A stretch of 64,000 nt of DNA, taken from Streptomyces sp. P9-A4 (GTDB taxonomy: Bacteria > Actinomycetota > Actinomycetes > Streptomycetales > Streptomycetaceae). The position numbers and the translations under genes are program-made. The stretch is taken from NCBI RefSeq assembly GCF_036634195.1, contig NZ_JAZIFY010000001.1, forward strand, positions 6,396,501 through 6,460,500, given 5' to 3'. The notes beneath the pieces were generated by a model. That model ran no database searches, was not told the origin of the DNA, and saw only the letters and a list, made by a program, of their open reading frames with translations. The first letter of the stretch is position 1. Each line of letters starts with the position of its first letter. Of this stretch, positions 50,456 to 61,264 are shown in pieces.

Positions 50456-51759
50456 ACCTCCGTACCGCCCAACGGAGTTCGCGCCGCACCCTCGCCCTGG
50501 TGGCGGGGGCCGCCGCCCTCGCGCTGCCCCTCGTCACCGTCCCCGTGAAGGCGGCGGACAGCGCGTCCGTGCAGCCGCTGCCGCGCACCGGATTCGAGGA
50601 GAGCCGGGGCGCCCGGTGGACCACCGAGACCGAGGAGCGGGACTTCCTCGCGGCCGTCGCCCGCCGGGGCGAGCGGGTGTCGGCGCGGGTGATCGGCACC
50701 ACCGCGCAGGGCCGCCCGCTTCGCCTCGTCGGCCTCGGTACGGGCCGCACCACCGTCCTGCTGGTCTGCAGCCAGCACGGCGACGAGCCGGCGGGCCGTG
50801 AGGCGTGTCTGAGCACCGTCCGGGACCTGGCCTTCGCCAGGGACCCGGAGACCCGCCGCCTCCTCGCCCGTACCACCGTCCTCGTCGTCCCGACCGCGAA
50901 CCCCGACGGACGCGAGGCCGACACCCGGGGCAACAGTGACGGGGTCGACGTCAACCGGGACCACATCGCCCTGCGGACCGCCGAGGCACGGGCGGTCGCC
51001 GCCGTCATCCGCGACCGCCGACCCGAACTCGTCTACGACCTGCACGAGTACGGGGCCACCCCCCGCTACTACGACAAGGACCTGCTCGCCCTCTGGCCGC
51101 GCAGCCTCGACGCCGATCCGCATGTGCACGACGAGTCACGGACCCTCTCCGAGTCCTACGTCCGGCCGGCCGCCGGGACCGCCGGGTACAGCAGCGGCAT
51201 CTACGGCATCTGGACCGACCCCCTCACCGGCAAGCCCCTCAAGCAGGTCGCGGGAGACGGGCAGGAGCGGATCCTGCGGAACACCGTCGGCATCAAGAAC
51301 TCCGCCGGGCTGCTCGTCGAGACCCGGGTGGACGCGCTCGACGAGGCCGAGCGGGACGACCCGGCGCGCCACCACCGGCGCCGCGTCGCCACCCATCTGG
51401 CCGCCCTGGAGGGCGCCTTCGCCTACGTGGAGGAGCGGCGCGTCCCCCTGGCCATCGCCACCGCGACCGCCCGCCGCGCCGGACTCGCCGACCGGGGCCC
51501 GGTCTACCTCGGCGGCGCCGACAACGACCCGCCGGAGCCCTCGGAGGTCCTCGCCGACCCGCCGTGCGGCTACCGGCTCGACGCCGCGCAGTACGCGGAG
51601 GTCGGCGACGAACTCGCCCTGCACGGCGTCACCGTACGGACCGAGGGCGCCAGTGCCTTCGTCCCGCTGCGGCAGTCCCGGCGCGCGCTCGTCCCCCTGC
51701 TGCTCGACGGCCGCGCCACCTATCACCTCGTCAGTGGGAGTCCTGTGGAGGAGTGTTGA
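50452..51759 (+). CDS. Secreted M14-family zinc carboxypeptidase
   Basis: A 435-residue exported metallocarboxypeptidase. A signal peptide covers about residues 1-35 ([23 protein letters not shown]). Zinc ligands are His109 and Glu112 in [12 protein letters not shown], plus the His of [14 protein letters not shown]. The catalytic Glu is in [26 protein letters not shown] and DVNRDH are typical M14 motifs. A 110-residue C-terminal extension follows ([19 protein letters not shown]). Coupled by ATGA to the X-Pro peptidase, it suits stepwise extracellular peptide digestion. Confidence 0.9.
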   Translation: MNLRTAQRSSRRTLALVAGAAALALPLVTVPVKAADSASVQPLPRTGFEESRGARWTTETEERDFLAAVARRGERVSARVIGTTAQGRPLRLVGLGTGRTTVLLVCSQHGDEPAGREACLSTVRDLAFARDPETRRLLARTTVLVVPTANPDGREADTRGNSDGVDVNRDHIALRTAEARAVAAVIRDRRPELVYDLHEYGATPRYYDKDLLALWPRSLDADPHVHDESRTLSESYVRPAAGTAGYSSGIYGIWTDPLTGKPLKQVAGDGQERILRNTVGIKNSAGLLVETRVDALDEAERDDPARHHRRRVATHLAALEGAFAYVEERRVPLAIATATARRAGLADRGPVYLGGADNDPPEPSEVLADPPCGYRLDAAQYAEVGDELALHGVTVRTEGASAFVPLRQSRRALVPLLLDGRATYHLVSGSPVEEC

Positions 51760-51818
51760 CGATCGGGTGCCTTCGACGTTCCCTGACGTGACTGCAACGT
51801 TTGCCGAGGTAAAGTTAC

Positions 51819-51830
51819 CAACTGGTACTG
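51819..51830. promoter_or_regulatory. Short palindrome before the small secreted protein gene
   Basis: TACCA-AC-TGGTA, perfect 5-bp arms, about 50 bp before the ATG at 51878; possibly a regulator site. Confidence 0.3.
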
Positions 51831-51877
51831 ACCATACCTCGAACAGGTCCCCACGGCCTGGAAGTTGGAGACACGCC

Positions 51878-52180
51878 ATGAGTCACACCACGACCGCACG
51901 CCGGCTCCTGCCGGCTCTGCTCGCCACGACGCTGCTCGCCGGGGGCGTGCTGCTCGGCCAGACGGTGACCGCCGCGCCCGCCTCGGCCGGCGTCATCACC
52001 TGCGACGTCAACAAGCTGCGGGCGGACGCCCGCAAGGAGCGCGACCGCGCCGCGCAGCTCAAGCGCCTCGGCGCCACGACGGAGGCCCGCAAGGCCCTCG
52101 CCAAGGCCGCGGCCCTGGAGAAGCGCGCCCGCCAGTGCGCCGACGCGGACAACAACAGCAAGCCGCCGCTCTGGAAGTAA
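51878..52180 (+). CDS. Small secreted helical protein
   Basis: 100 residues, no recognised family. The signal peptide covers about residues 1-37 (LLPALLATTLLAGGVLLGQTV ... APASA then GVITC). The mature part is a charged Ala/Lys/Arg helix (NKLRADARKERDRAAQLKRLGATTEARKALAKAAALEKRARQC) bounded by two cysteines that could form a disulfide. GGAG lies upstream at good spacing. A strong terminator follows directly. It may be a cell-wall or exported structural peptide. Confidence 0.75.
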   Translation: MSHTTTARRLLPALLATTLLAGGVLLGQTVTAAPASAGVITCDVNKLRADARKERDRAAQLKRLGATTEARKALAKAAALEKRARQCADADNNSKPPLWK

Positions 52181-52191
52181 CCGGACGGGTA

Positions 52192-52233
52192 CGCGGGGCG
52201 GGTGCGGTCCGAAAGGGCCGCACCCGCCCCGCG
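52192..52233 (+). terminator. Terminator after small secreted protein gene
   Basis: A perfect 16-bp GC stem (52192-52207 with 52218-52233) with a 10-nt loop begins 12 bp after the stop codon. Confidence 0.85.
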
Positions 52234-52403
52234 GCCGTTCCCGTCCCGCAGTCGCTCCCGCACTGCCGTTCGCGGACCGAAACGGCCCCGCCCCCGCACT
52301 CCGCCGCCCGCGACGATCACCTCACGCGTCACAGAGGGGACCGTTCCGGGACCGGGACATTTCCGGGACGGCCCGGCCACGGAAGCGCGGAAGACTCGAA
52401 GGC

Positions 52404-52976
52404 ATGCCCGGCGCTTACACGACTCTCGACCTCGACACCGACCACACCCCCGCGCTCGTCGCCCCCGCGGGCGGTGTCCCCGCCGGTGGCTTCACCGGCC
52501 CCCGTCCCCACCCCGTGGACCTCGTGGTCGACGGCAGGCCGCTGCTCCGGCTGCTCGACGAGGCCGAGGGCATCGACGCGGTCCCGCCCCTCGCGTCCGA
52601 CCTCCCGCCGGTCCTCCGCGTCGAGCACCTCCGCCGGCTCCTCGACCCCGTGCCCGCCTCCGCCGACGGCCGCCAGGTGATCTACTCCTGCCCCGACTGC
52701 GACGACCCCGGCTGCGGAGCCGTCACGGCCGTCGTCGAACGCGGAGGCGGCGCACACGACAGCGGCGAAGGCCACAGCGGCGAAGGTCACAGCGGCGAAG
52801 GCGAGGGCGACGGGGACGTCGTCGTCTGGCGCGACTTCGCCTGGCAGACCGGCCCCACCGTCGACCCGGTCCGCGACGGCTACCCGGGCGTCGGCCCGTA
52901 CCGCTTCCACGGCGCCACCTACCGCTCCGTACTGCTGCGGCTCCTCGGCTCCTCGGCGTGTCGATCCGTCGCCTAG
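52404..52976 (+). CDS. Hypothetical protein with CPDC-type cysteine cluster
   Basis: 190 residues, no recognised family. The centre has a probable metal-binding or redox cluster (YSCPDCDDPGCGAVTAVVER). It is followed by an acidic repeat (GEGHSGEGHSGEGEGDGDV) from 15-bp DNA repeats, then VWRDFAWQTG and a C-terminal GPYRFHGATYRSVLLRLL. The N-terminal half is Asp/Pro-rich (DGRPLLRLLDEAEGIDAVPP). It ends 13 bp before the ABC-F gene and may be expressed with it. Confidence 0.7.
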   Translation: MPGAYTTLDLDTDHTPALVAPAGGVPAGGFTGPRPHPVDLVVDGRPLLRLLDEAEGIDAVPPLASDLPPVLRVEHLRRLLDPVPASADGRQVIYSCPDCDDPGCGAVTAVVERGGGAHDSGEGHSGEGHSGEGEGDGDVVVWRDFAWQTGPTVDPVRDGYPGVGPYRFHGATYRSVLLRLLGSSACRSVA

Positions 52977-52979
52977 GAT
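52974..52979 (+). promoter_or_regulatory. Possible -10 box of the second ABC-F gene
   Basis: TAGGAT overlaps the stop of the upstream gene and lies 10 nt before the ATG at 52990. A near-leaderless promoter is possible. Confidence 0.4.
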
Positions 52980-52989
52980 TCATACCCTG

Positions 52990-54627
52990 ATGACTGCAAC
53001 CCTCGTCGCCAAGGACCTCGCCGCCGGCCACGGCGAACGCACCCTCTTCGCCTCGCTCGACCTCGTCGTCGCCCCCGGCGACGTGATCGGCCTCGTCGGC
53101 GTCAACGGCGCCGGCAAGTCGACCCTGCTGCGGCTGCTCGCCGGGATCGACGCGCCGGAGGAGGGCGAGCTGAGGCTCTCCCCGCCCACCGCCGCCGTCG
53201 GCCACCTCCCGCAGGAGCCCGAGCGGCGCCCGGGCGAGACCGTGCGCGAGTTCCTCGCCCGGCGCACCGGCGTCGCCGCCGCCCAGACCGCGATGGACGA
53301 GGCCACCCAGGGCCTCGTCGACGGCACGCCCGGCGCCGACGACGCGTACTCCGTCACCCTGGAGCGCTGGCTGAACCTCGGCGGCGCCGACCTCGACGAG
53401 CGCGCCGAGGAGGTGGCGGACTCCCTCGGCCTCACCGTCGGCCTCGACCAGCCGATGACCGCCCTCTCCGGCGGCCAGGCCGCCCGCGCCGGCCTCGCCT
53501 CCCTGCTGCTCTCCCGCTACGACGTCTTCCTGCTCGACGAGCCCACCAACGACCTGGACCTCGACGGTCTGGAGCGCCTGGAGGGCTTCGTGAAGGGGCT
53601 GCGCGCGGGGACGGTCGTCATCAGCCACGACCGCGAGTTCCTCACCCGTACCGTCACCAAGGTCCTCGAACTCGATCTCGCCCAGCAGCAGATCACCCTC
53701 TACGGCGGCGGCTACGAGGCCTACCTGGAGGAGCGGGACACCGCCAGGCGGCACGCCCGCGAGGACTTCGAGGAGTACGCCGGCAAGAAGGCCGCCCTCG
53801 AAGCGCGCGGCCACATGCAGCGGTCCTGGATGGACAAGGGCGTCAAGAACGCCCGCCGCAAGGCCACCGACGGCGACAAGCTCGGCCGCAACGCGCGCAG
53901 CGAGGCCAGCGAGAAGCAGGCCGCGAAGGCCCGCCAGACCCAGCGCATGATCGAACGACTCGACGTCGTCGACGAGCCCCGCAAGGAGTGGGAGCTGCGG
54001 ATGGAGATCGCCGCCGCGCCCCGCTCCGGCTCGGTCGTCGCGACCCTGCGCGAGGCCGAGGTGCGCCGGGGCGACTTCTCCTTCGGCCCCGTCACCCTCC
54101 AGATCGACTGGGCCGACCGGATCGCCGTCACCGGCGCCAACGGCGCGGGCAAGTCCACCCTGCTCGCCGCCCTGCTCGGCCGGCTGCCGCTGGACTCCGG
54201 CGACGCGGTCCTCGGCTCGGGCGTCGTGGTCGGCGAGGTCGACCAGGCCCGCAAGCTCTTCCACGGTACGGAGACGCTCCTCGAGGCGTTCTGCGCGGCC
54301 GTCCCGGAGACCGAGCCCGCCGAGGTCCGTACCCTGCTCGCCAAGTTCGGTCTCAAGGCCGTCCATGTGATGCGGCCCGCCACCACACTCTCCCCGGGCG
54401 AGCGGACCCGCGCCGCGCTGGCCCTGCTCCAGGGCCGGGGCGTGAACCTCCTCGTCCTCGACGAGCCGACCAACCACCTGGACCTGCCGGCCATCGAGCA
54501 GCTGGAGTCCGCGCTCGACTCGTACACCGGCACGCTCCTCCTCGTCACCCACGACCGGCGGATGCTCGACGCCGTCCGTACCACCCGGCGCATCGAGGTC
54601 GCCGACGGCAAGGTGACCGAGCTCTGA
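52990..54627 (+). CDS. ABC-F family ATPase (second)
   Basis: A 545-residue ABC-F protein. Domain 1 has GVNGAGKST, LSGGQAARAGLA and FLLDEPTNDLDLD. The linker is basic and long (EARGHMQRSWMDKGVKNARRK, SEKQAAKARQTQRMIERLD). Domain 2 has GANGAGKST, LSPGERTRAALA (with P for G in the signature) and LVLDEPTNHLD. It has no membrane helices. It is probably a translation factor or ribosome-protection ATPase and differs from the ABC-F at 26.5 kb in linker and signature. No obvious drug cluster is adjacent. Confidence 0.92.
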   Translation: MTATLVAKDLAAGHGERTLFASLDLVVAPGDVIGLVGVNGAGKSTLLRLLAGIDAPEEGELRLSPPTAAVGHLPQEPERRPGETVREFLARRTGVAAAQTAMDEATQGLVDGTPGADDAYSVTLERWLNLGGADLDERAEEVADSLGLTVGLDQPMTALSGGQAARAGLASLLLSRYDVFLLDEPTNDLDLDGLERLEGFVKGLRAGTVVISHDREFLTRTVTKVLELDLAQQQITLYGGGYEAYLEERDTARRHAREDFEEYAGKKAALEARGHMQRSWMDKGVKNARRKATDGDKLGRNARSEASEKQAAKARQTQRMIERLDVVDEPRKEWELRMEIAAAPRSGSVVATLREAEVRRGDFSFGPVTLQIDWADRIAVTGANGAGKSTLLAALLGRLPLDSGDAVLGSGVVVGEVDQARKLFHGTETLLEAFCAAVPETEPAEVRTLLAKFGLKAVHVMRPATTLSPGERTRAALALLQGRGVNLLVLDEPTNHLDLPAIEQLESALDSYTGTLLLVTHDRRMLDAVRTTRRIEVADGKVTEL

Positions 54628-54654
54628 TGGTGCTGCGGCGCGGATCGGGTCCGC

Positions 54655-54703
54655 GATGACGGTCTCCTTCGGGCGGGGCCGGCGATGACGGTCTCCTTCG
54701 GCT
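54655..54703 (+). repeat. 29-bp shifted direct duplication of the ComB gene start
   Basis: GATGACGGTCTCCTTCGG occurs at 54655-54672 and again at 54684-54701. The second copy continues as the real coding sequence. Confidence 0.85.
54656..54688 (+). CDS. 10-codon leader ORF from a duplicated gene start
   Basis: ATG 54656 begins a 10-residue frame (MTVSFGRGRR) whose TGA stop overlaps the ATG (54685) of the ComB gene. Its first residues copy the start of that gene (MTVSFG). The 29-bp shift shows it arose by a duplication that is not a multiple of three. It may feed ribosomes to the true start. Confidence 0.45.
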   Translation: MTVSFGRGRR

Positions 54704-55416
54704 GGGGGCCCGTCGCGGCGCGGGTCCTCGCCCCGGCGGCAGCCTGTGTGGTCGTCGTCGACGTGCTGTCCTTCACCACCTCCGTGGGCGTCGCCGTCGA
54801 GGGCGGCACCGCCGTCCTTCCGTACCGCCGGCGGGACGCCACCGCCGCGGCGTACGCGCGGGAGAACGACGCCCTGCTCGCCGTCGGCCGGAGCGAGGCC
54901 ACCCAGGCCCACCCGTGGACGCTCTCCCCGGCCGCCCTGCGCGCAGCCCCGGGACCGCCCCGTCTGGTCCTGCCGTCCCCGAACGGCTCCACCATCGCGG
55001 CGGAGTCCGCCTCGGGCGGCGCGGCGGTCGTCGCCGCCTCCCTGCGCAACCGCACGGCCGTCGCCCGCTGGCTCACCGACCGGGGCTACGGCACGGCGGA
55101 CCGCCCGCTCGCGGTCATCGCGTCGGGCGAGCGGTGGCCCGACGGCTCGCTGCGCCCCGCGCTCGAAGACCTGCTGGGCGCGGGAGCGGTGCTCGCCGCC
55201 CTCGCGGGCCCGCACACCCCGACCCCGGAGGCGACCGCGGCGGCCACGCTGTGGTCGGCGACCGAGGACCCGGTCGCCGCCTTGCACGGCTGCGACTCGG
55301 GCCGTGAACTGTACGAGTACGGCTTTCCGCAGGACGTGGCCGTGGCCGCCGAGACCGACAGCTCGACGACCGTTCCGGTCCTCGTGGACGGCGCATTCCA
55401 GGAGGCAGCACCATGA
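54685..55416 (+). CDS. 2-phosphosulfolactate phosphatase (ComB) family protein
   Basis: A 243-residue protein of the ComB family, originally defined by the phosphatase step of coenzyme M synthesis. Signature segments are VVVVDVLSFTTSVGVAVEGGTAVLPYR, LPSPNGSTIA, ASLRNRTAVARWL and IASGERWPDGSLRPALEDLLGAGAVL. Actinomycetes do not make coenzyme M, so another phosphatase substrate is probable. The start region is duplicated just upstream. The stop overlaps the next gene by ATGA. Confidence 0.85.
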   Translation: MTVSFGWGPVAARVLAPAAACVVVVDVLSFTTSVGVAVEGGTAVLPYRRRDATAAAYARENDALLAVGRSEATQAHPWTLSPAALRAAPGPPRLVLPSPNGSTIAAESASGGAAVVAASLRNRTAVARWLTDRGYGTADRPLAVIASGERWPDGSLRPALEDLLGAGAVLAALAGPHTPTPEATAAATLWSATEDPVAALHGCDSGRELYEYGFPQDVAVAAETDSSTTVPVLVDGAFQEAAP

Positions 55417-55814
55417 CCGACCTACTGACCCGGCTGACCGAGATGCTGGACGATCTGGACGCGGACGTCGACGAGACGATCGACCTCGCCGACGAGGTCG
55501 CGGCCTCGGGCGACGCCGGTCTCCTGCCGCGCCTCCAGGCGGAGCTGGACCGTGCGCTCACCGAGCGGAACGCCTACGCCCGTGAGCTCCTCGGCGGTGT
55601 CCTGGCCGTCATCGGCGGACCGGAGGCCCTTCCGGCGCTGATCCGCGCCTCGGCCGTCGACCTGGGCGACGACCAGGACGGGCTGGCCGCCGAGATCGTC
55701 GACCTGGTGCAGGCCGACCCGAAGACGGCCGGGAGCCTGCTGCGGCCCCTGGCGGAGGACGACGACCTCGCCGTCGCCAACCGCGCCGAATGGGCTCTGC
55801 GCTTCCTTCCGTAA
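55413..55814 (+). CDS. Hypothetical HEAT-repeat-like protein
   Basis: A 133-residue acidic helical protein. Pairs of helices (LLTRLTEMLDDLDADVDETIDLADEVAAS, LPRLQAELDRALTERNAYARELLGGVLAVIGG, EALPALIRASAVDLGDDQD, LLRPLAEDDDLAVANRAEWALRFL) resemble HEAT repeats. The ATGA overlap with the ComB-like gene implies the two act together, perhaps as a partner protein. No enzyme motif is seen. A strong terminator follows. Confidence 0.75.
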   Translation: MTDLLTRLTEMLDDLDADVDETIDLADEVAASGDAGLLPRLQAELDRALTERNAYARELLGGVLAVIGGPEALPALIRASAVDLGDDQDGLAAEIVDLVQADPKTAGSLLRPLAEDDDLAVANRAEWALRFLP

Positions 55815-55829
55815 CGGCGCCTCACGCGA

Positions 55830-55860
55830 GAAGGCCACGGCCCGATGGGCCGTGGCCTTC
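55830..55860. terminator. Bidirectional terminator between HEAT gene and tex
   Basis: A perfect 14-bp stem (55830-55843 with 55847-55860) with a 3-nt loop lies between converging genes and is followed by TTC. Confidence 0.9.
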
Positions 55861-55892
55861 TTCACGTGCGTGTGGGAGCGCGGGGCGGACGG

Positions 55893-58406
<2,514 letters not shown>

Positions 58407-58500
58407 GGTGTCCCGACTCGCCTTCTCGTGCCTCAAGCTTGCGAGTGCATTGTGCCGGGTCGGTCACCCGTACGCGGTAACCGACCCTTCCCGCGCGCGT

Positions 58501-58525
58501 CCCGGGCGCCTTTCCGGCGCCCGGG
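58501..58525 (-). terminator. Terminator after SCO6745-like gene
   Basis: CCCGGGCGCC (58501-58510) pairs with GGCGCCCGGG (58516-58525), a perfect 10-bp stem with a 5-nt loop, 2 bp beyond the stop codon of the minus-strand gene. Confidence 0.75.
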
Positions 58526-58527
58526 GG

Positions 58528-59397
58528 TCACTCCTTGCCGACGAGATCCGCCGGGAAGGCGCCCGCGACGGCCGCCGTGACCAGGAAGCCGCGCCCCAGC
58601 TCGGTGAGCCGCTCGACGCCGGCCGCGCCGAGGTGCTCGTACGGGGCGGAGTCCAGCCGGTCGGTGTGCTCCTCGAGATCGTCCCGCAGCGCGGTCCCCG
58701 AATCCGTCAGCTCGCCCTCGGCGTCGAGGAGTCCCCGCCCGCGCAGCCGCTCCGTCGCCGCCTCCCAGTCGGCGCGCCGCCAGCCCCGGGAGCCGAGCAC
58801 CCAGCGCGGGGACATGCCCTTGCCGGTGGCGGTGTGGGAGACGAGCGCCTCGACGGGGTCGAGCCCGGCGGACAGCAGGGCCGCGAGGTGCCCGTCGCCC
58901 CGGTGCTCGCGCAGCAGGGTGGTGGCGTGCCAGTACGCGAGGTGGGGCTCCTCCGGTACGGGAAGGTCGGCGTTGGCCGAGTACAGCGGCCGGGCGTGCC
59001 GGGTGCAGGCCTCGGTGGCGCGCAGGGCGAGTCCGGCGGCCTCGGCCATCTCCGGGGAGGCGACGGTCTCCTCGCCGAGCAGCCGGCGCAGGGTCGCGTC
59101 GGCGGTCCGCAGCCGGGCGTCCAGCACCTCGGCGGGGGAGGCGGTCTCCCAGACGTCCGGGAGGTGCCGGGCGAGGAAGGCGTGGTCGTAGTTGTAGAAG
59201 GTCGCGGCGACGGTTCCGGGGCCCACCGCGCCGAGGGCGGCGCTGCGCGCGGCGAGCCGCATCGCGCTCCGGTCGGTGAAGCCGAGCGCACCGAACTCGC
59301 GGTCCAGGTCGGGCGAGAAGTAGAGCGTGGAGTGGAGCGGGTTGAGGGCGTTGTGGCAGCGGCGTCCGGCGCGCGGCGGCAGGGCAGTCGTCGTCAT
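58528..59397 (-). CDS. SCO6745-family protein (function unknown)
   Basis: A 289-residue protein that I recognise as the family named after Streptomyces SCO6745. Conserved segments are LNPLHSTLYFSPDLDREFGALGF, YYNYDHAFLARHLPDVWE-like FYNYDHAFLARHLP, and LPVPEEPHLAYWHATTLLREHRGDGHLAAL, with a C-terminal winged-helix-like half (RGRGLLDAEGELTDSGTALRDDLEEHTDRL). Many His residues in the first half could bind metal. ATG 59397 is preceded by GGGGG. A TetR-type palindrome lies just upstream. Confidence 0.8.
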   Translation of the reverse strand: MTTTALPPRAGRRCHNALNPLHSTLYFSPDLDREFGALGFTDRSAMRLAARSAALGAVGPGTVAATFYNYDHAFLARHLPDVWETASPAEVLDARLRTADATLRRLLGEETVASPEMAEAAGLALRATEACTRHARPLYSANADLPVPEEPHLAYWHATTLLREHRGDGHLAALLSAGLDPVEALVSHTATGKGMSPRWVLGSRGWRRADWEAATERLRGRGLLDAEGELTDSGTALRDDLEEHTDRLDSAPYEHLGAAGVERLTELGRGFLVTAAVAGAFPADLVGKE

Positions 59398-59409
59398 GCC
59401 CCCGAAGGT

Positions 59410-59425
59410 TACCGACTGGTCGGTA
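59410..59425. promoter_or_regulatory. TetR-type operator
   Basis: TACCGAC-TG-GTCGGTA, a perfect 7-bp inverted repeat with 2-bp centre, 13 bp before the SCO6745-like start. The ACCGAC/GTCGGT core is common for TetR-family repressors; no TetR gene is close. Confidence 0.6.
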
Positions 59426-59458
59426 CGACGGGAACCGTCCGAGGCCGCCATACCCGGA

Positions 59459-59520
59459 GGACGGCAGGAATCGGGGACGGCAGGAAAGAGGGACGGCTGG
59501 AAAGACGGATGGCAGAAAAG
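59459..59520. repeat. Degenerate 15-16 bp tandem repeats
   Basis: About four units, each beginning GACGGCAGGAA or a near variant, lie between the TetR-type palindrome and the GlxA start. Confidence 0.7.
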
Positions 59521-59571
59521 GTGGGATCGGCGTCATTGCGGCCACCCCCGCCCCGCTCCGAGGATGGAGCC

Positions 59572-60543
59572 ATGACGCAGCGACCCGTCCTCGTCGTCCT
59601 CTTCGACGGCGTCCAGAGCCTCGACGTCACCGGGCCCTTCGAGGTGTTCGCCGGTGCCGCCCGGGCCGCCGGGGACCCGTCCGCGTACCCGATTCGCACC
59701 GCCTCCCTGGACGGCGGACCGGTCCGTACGCACAGCGGGCTGCGGCTGCTCCCCGACACGACGCTCGCTGAGGCGGTCGCCGACGGCGCCCCGCACACCC
59801 TCGTCGTCCCCGGCGGCGAGGGCACCCGCGCACCGGACCCGGCCCTGATCGAGTGGCTGCGCACCCATGCCCCGGACGCCCACCGTCTCGTCTCGGTCTG
59901 CACCGGGGCGCTGCTCCTCGCCGAGGCCGGGCTCCTCGACGGGCACCGGGCGACGACCCACTGGACGGCCTGCGACCACCTCGCCCGCCACTACCCCGAG
60001 GTCGAGGTGGACCCCGACCCCATCTTCGTACGGGACGGGCGCCTCGCCACCTCCGCCGGGGTCACGGCCGGCATCGACCTGGCGCTCGCCCTCGTCGAGG
60101 AGGACCTCGGCCGGGACGTGGCCCTCACCGTCGCGCGCCATCTGGTCGTCTTTCTGCGCCGCCCCGGCAACCAGGCCCAGTTCAGTGTCCAGCTCGCCGC
60201 CCAGACCGCCCGCCGGGAGCCGCTGCGCGACCTCCAGCACTGGATCACCGAGCACCCCGACGGGGACCTCTCCGTGGAGGCTCTCGCCGCCCGCGCCCGT
60301 CTCTCGCCGCGTCACTTCGCGCGTGCCTTCCACGCGGAGACCGGGGCGACTCCCGGCCGGTACGTCGACCGGGTACGCCTCGAACACGCCCGGCGCCTCC
60401 TGGAGGAGACCTCGCGCGGGGTCGAGGAGGTCGCCCGCGCCTCGGGCTACGGCACTCCGGAGGGGATGCGCCGCGCCTTCACCAAGGCACTGGGAACTCC
60501 CCCGGCCGAGTACCGCCGCCGCTTCCACGCCACCGGCACCTGA
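59572..60543 (+). CDS. GlxA-family (DJ-1/PfpI and AraC) transcriptional regulator
   Basis: A 323-residue regulator. The DJ-1/PfpI domain (residues 1 to about 190) has VLFDGVQSLDVTGPFEVF and the nucleophile elbow SVCTGALLLAEAG (Cys110), with GHRATTHWTACDHL after it. The C-terminal AraC double helix-turn-helix has LSVEALAARARLSPRHFARAFHAETGATPGRYVDRVRLEHARRLLE and YGTPEGMRRAFTKALGTPPAEYRRRF. It probably activates nearby genes, first of all the adjacent DJ-1-like enzyme gene 85 bp downstream. Confidence 0.92.
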   Translation: MTQRPVLVVLFDGVQSLDVTGPFEVFAGAARAAGDPSAYPIRTASLDGGPVRTHSGLRLLPDTTLAEAVADGAPHTLVVPGGEGTRAPDPALIEWLRTHAPDAHRLVSVCTGALLLAEAGLLDGHRATTHWTACDHLARHYPEVEVDPDPIFVRDGRLATSAGVTAGIDLALALVEEDLGRDVALTVARHLVVFLRRPGNQAQFSVQLAAQTARREPLRDLQHWITEHPDGDLSVEALAARARLSPRHFARAFHAETGATPGRYVDRVRLEHARRLLEETSRGVEEVARASGYGTPEGMRRAFTKALGTPPAEYRRRFHATGT

Positions 60544-60628
60544 ACGCACACCCCGCCGTACGTACACACCCCGTCGGACATCCGCGCACCCCGCCGTACG
60601 AACGCCCATCGCAGCGAAAGGGATCAGC

Positions 60629-61261
60629 ATGCAGATCGCCGTCCTCCTCTACCCGGGCTTCACCACGCTCGACGCCGTCGGCCCGTACGAGCTCCTCGCC
60701 CGCCTTCCCGGCGCCGAGACCGTCTTCGTGGCCAAGGAGACCGGCCCCGTCCGCAACGACCAGGGCAGCCTGGCCCTGGTCGCCGACCGGACCCTCGCCG
60801 AGGTGCCGAGCCCCGACATCGTCCTCGTCCCCGGCGGCCCCGACGCGCGGGAGGCCATGGACGACCCGGAGATCCGGGCCTGGCTCCGTACCGCCGACGA
60901 GACCAGCACCTGGACCACCTCGGTCTGCACCGGCGCGCTGATCCTGGCCGCCGCCGGAGTGCTCGACGGCCGCCGAGCCACCACCCACTGGCTCGCCTAC
61001 GAGGAGCTCAGGGCGCTGGGCGTCGAACCCACCGGCGAGCGGGTCGTCTTCGACGGCAAGTACGTCACCGCCGCCGGCGTCTCCTCCGGCATCGACATGG
61101 CCCTGCACCTGCTCGGCCGGATCGCCGGGGACGAGACCGCCCAGACCATCCAGCTGCTCACCGAGTACGACCCCCAGCCGCCGTACGACGCGGGTTCGCC
61201 GGAGAAGGCCCCGGCCGCGATCGTGGCGCACTGGCGGGGCGAGGCGGCCGGGAGGGACTGA
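60629..61261 (+). CDS. DJ-1/PfpI-family protein (isonitrile hydratase/glyoxalase-like)
   Basis: A 210-residue stand-alone DJ-1/PfpI protein. Cys100 lies in TTSVCTGALILAAAGVLDGRRATTHW, and the GPYELL glutamate region (FTTLDAVGPYELLARL) supplies the Glu. It is similar to the DJ-1 half of its GlxA neighbour and to InhA-type isonitrile hydratases. Likely regulated by the adjacent GlxA protein. The intergenic gap has repeated CACCCCGCCGTACG segments. Ends 3 bp before the converging enoyl-CoA hydratase gene. Confidence 0.9.
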   Translation: MQIAVLLYPGFTTLDAVGPYELLARLPGAETVFVAKETGPVRNDQGSLALVADRTLAEVPSPDIVLVPGGPDAREAMDDPEIRAWLRTADETSTWTTSVCTGALILAAAGVLDGRRATTHWLAYEELRALGVEPTGERVVFDGKYVTAAGVSSGIDMALHLLGRIAGDETAQTIQLLTEYDPQPPYDAGSPEKAPAAIVAHWRGEAAGRD

Positions 61262-61264
61262 CCC

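Noticed and set aside
54685..55416. Coenzyme M biosynthesis function or link to the sulfur operon
   Set aside because: It lies 31 kb from the sulfur operon with no other com genes; the family name alone does not support it.
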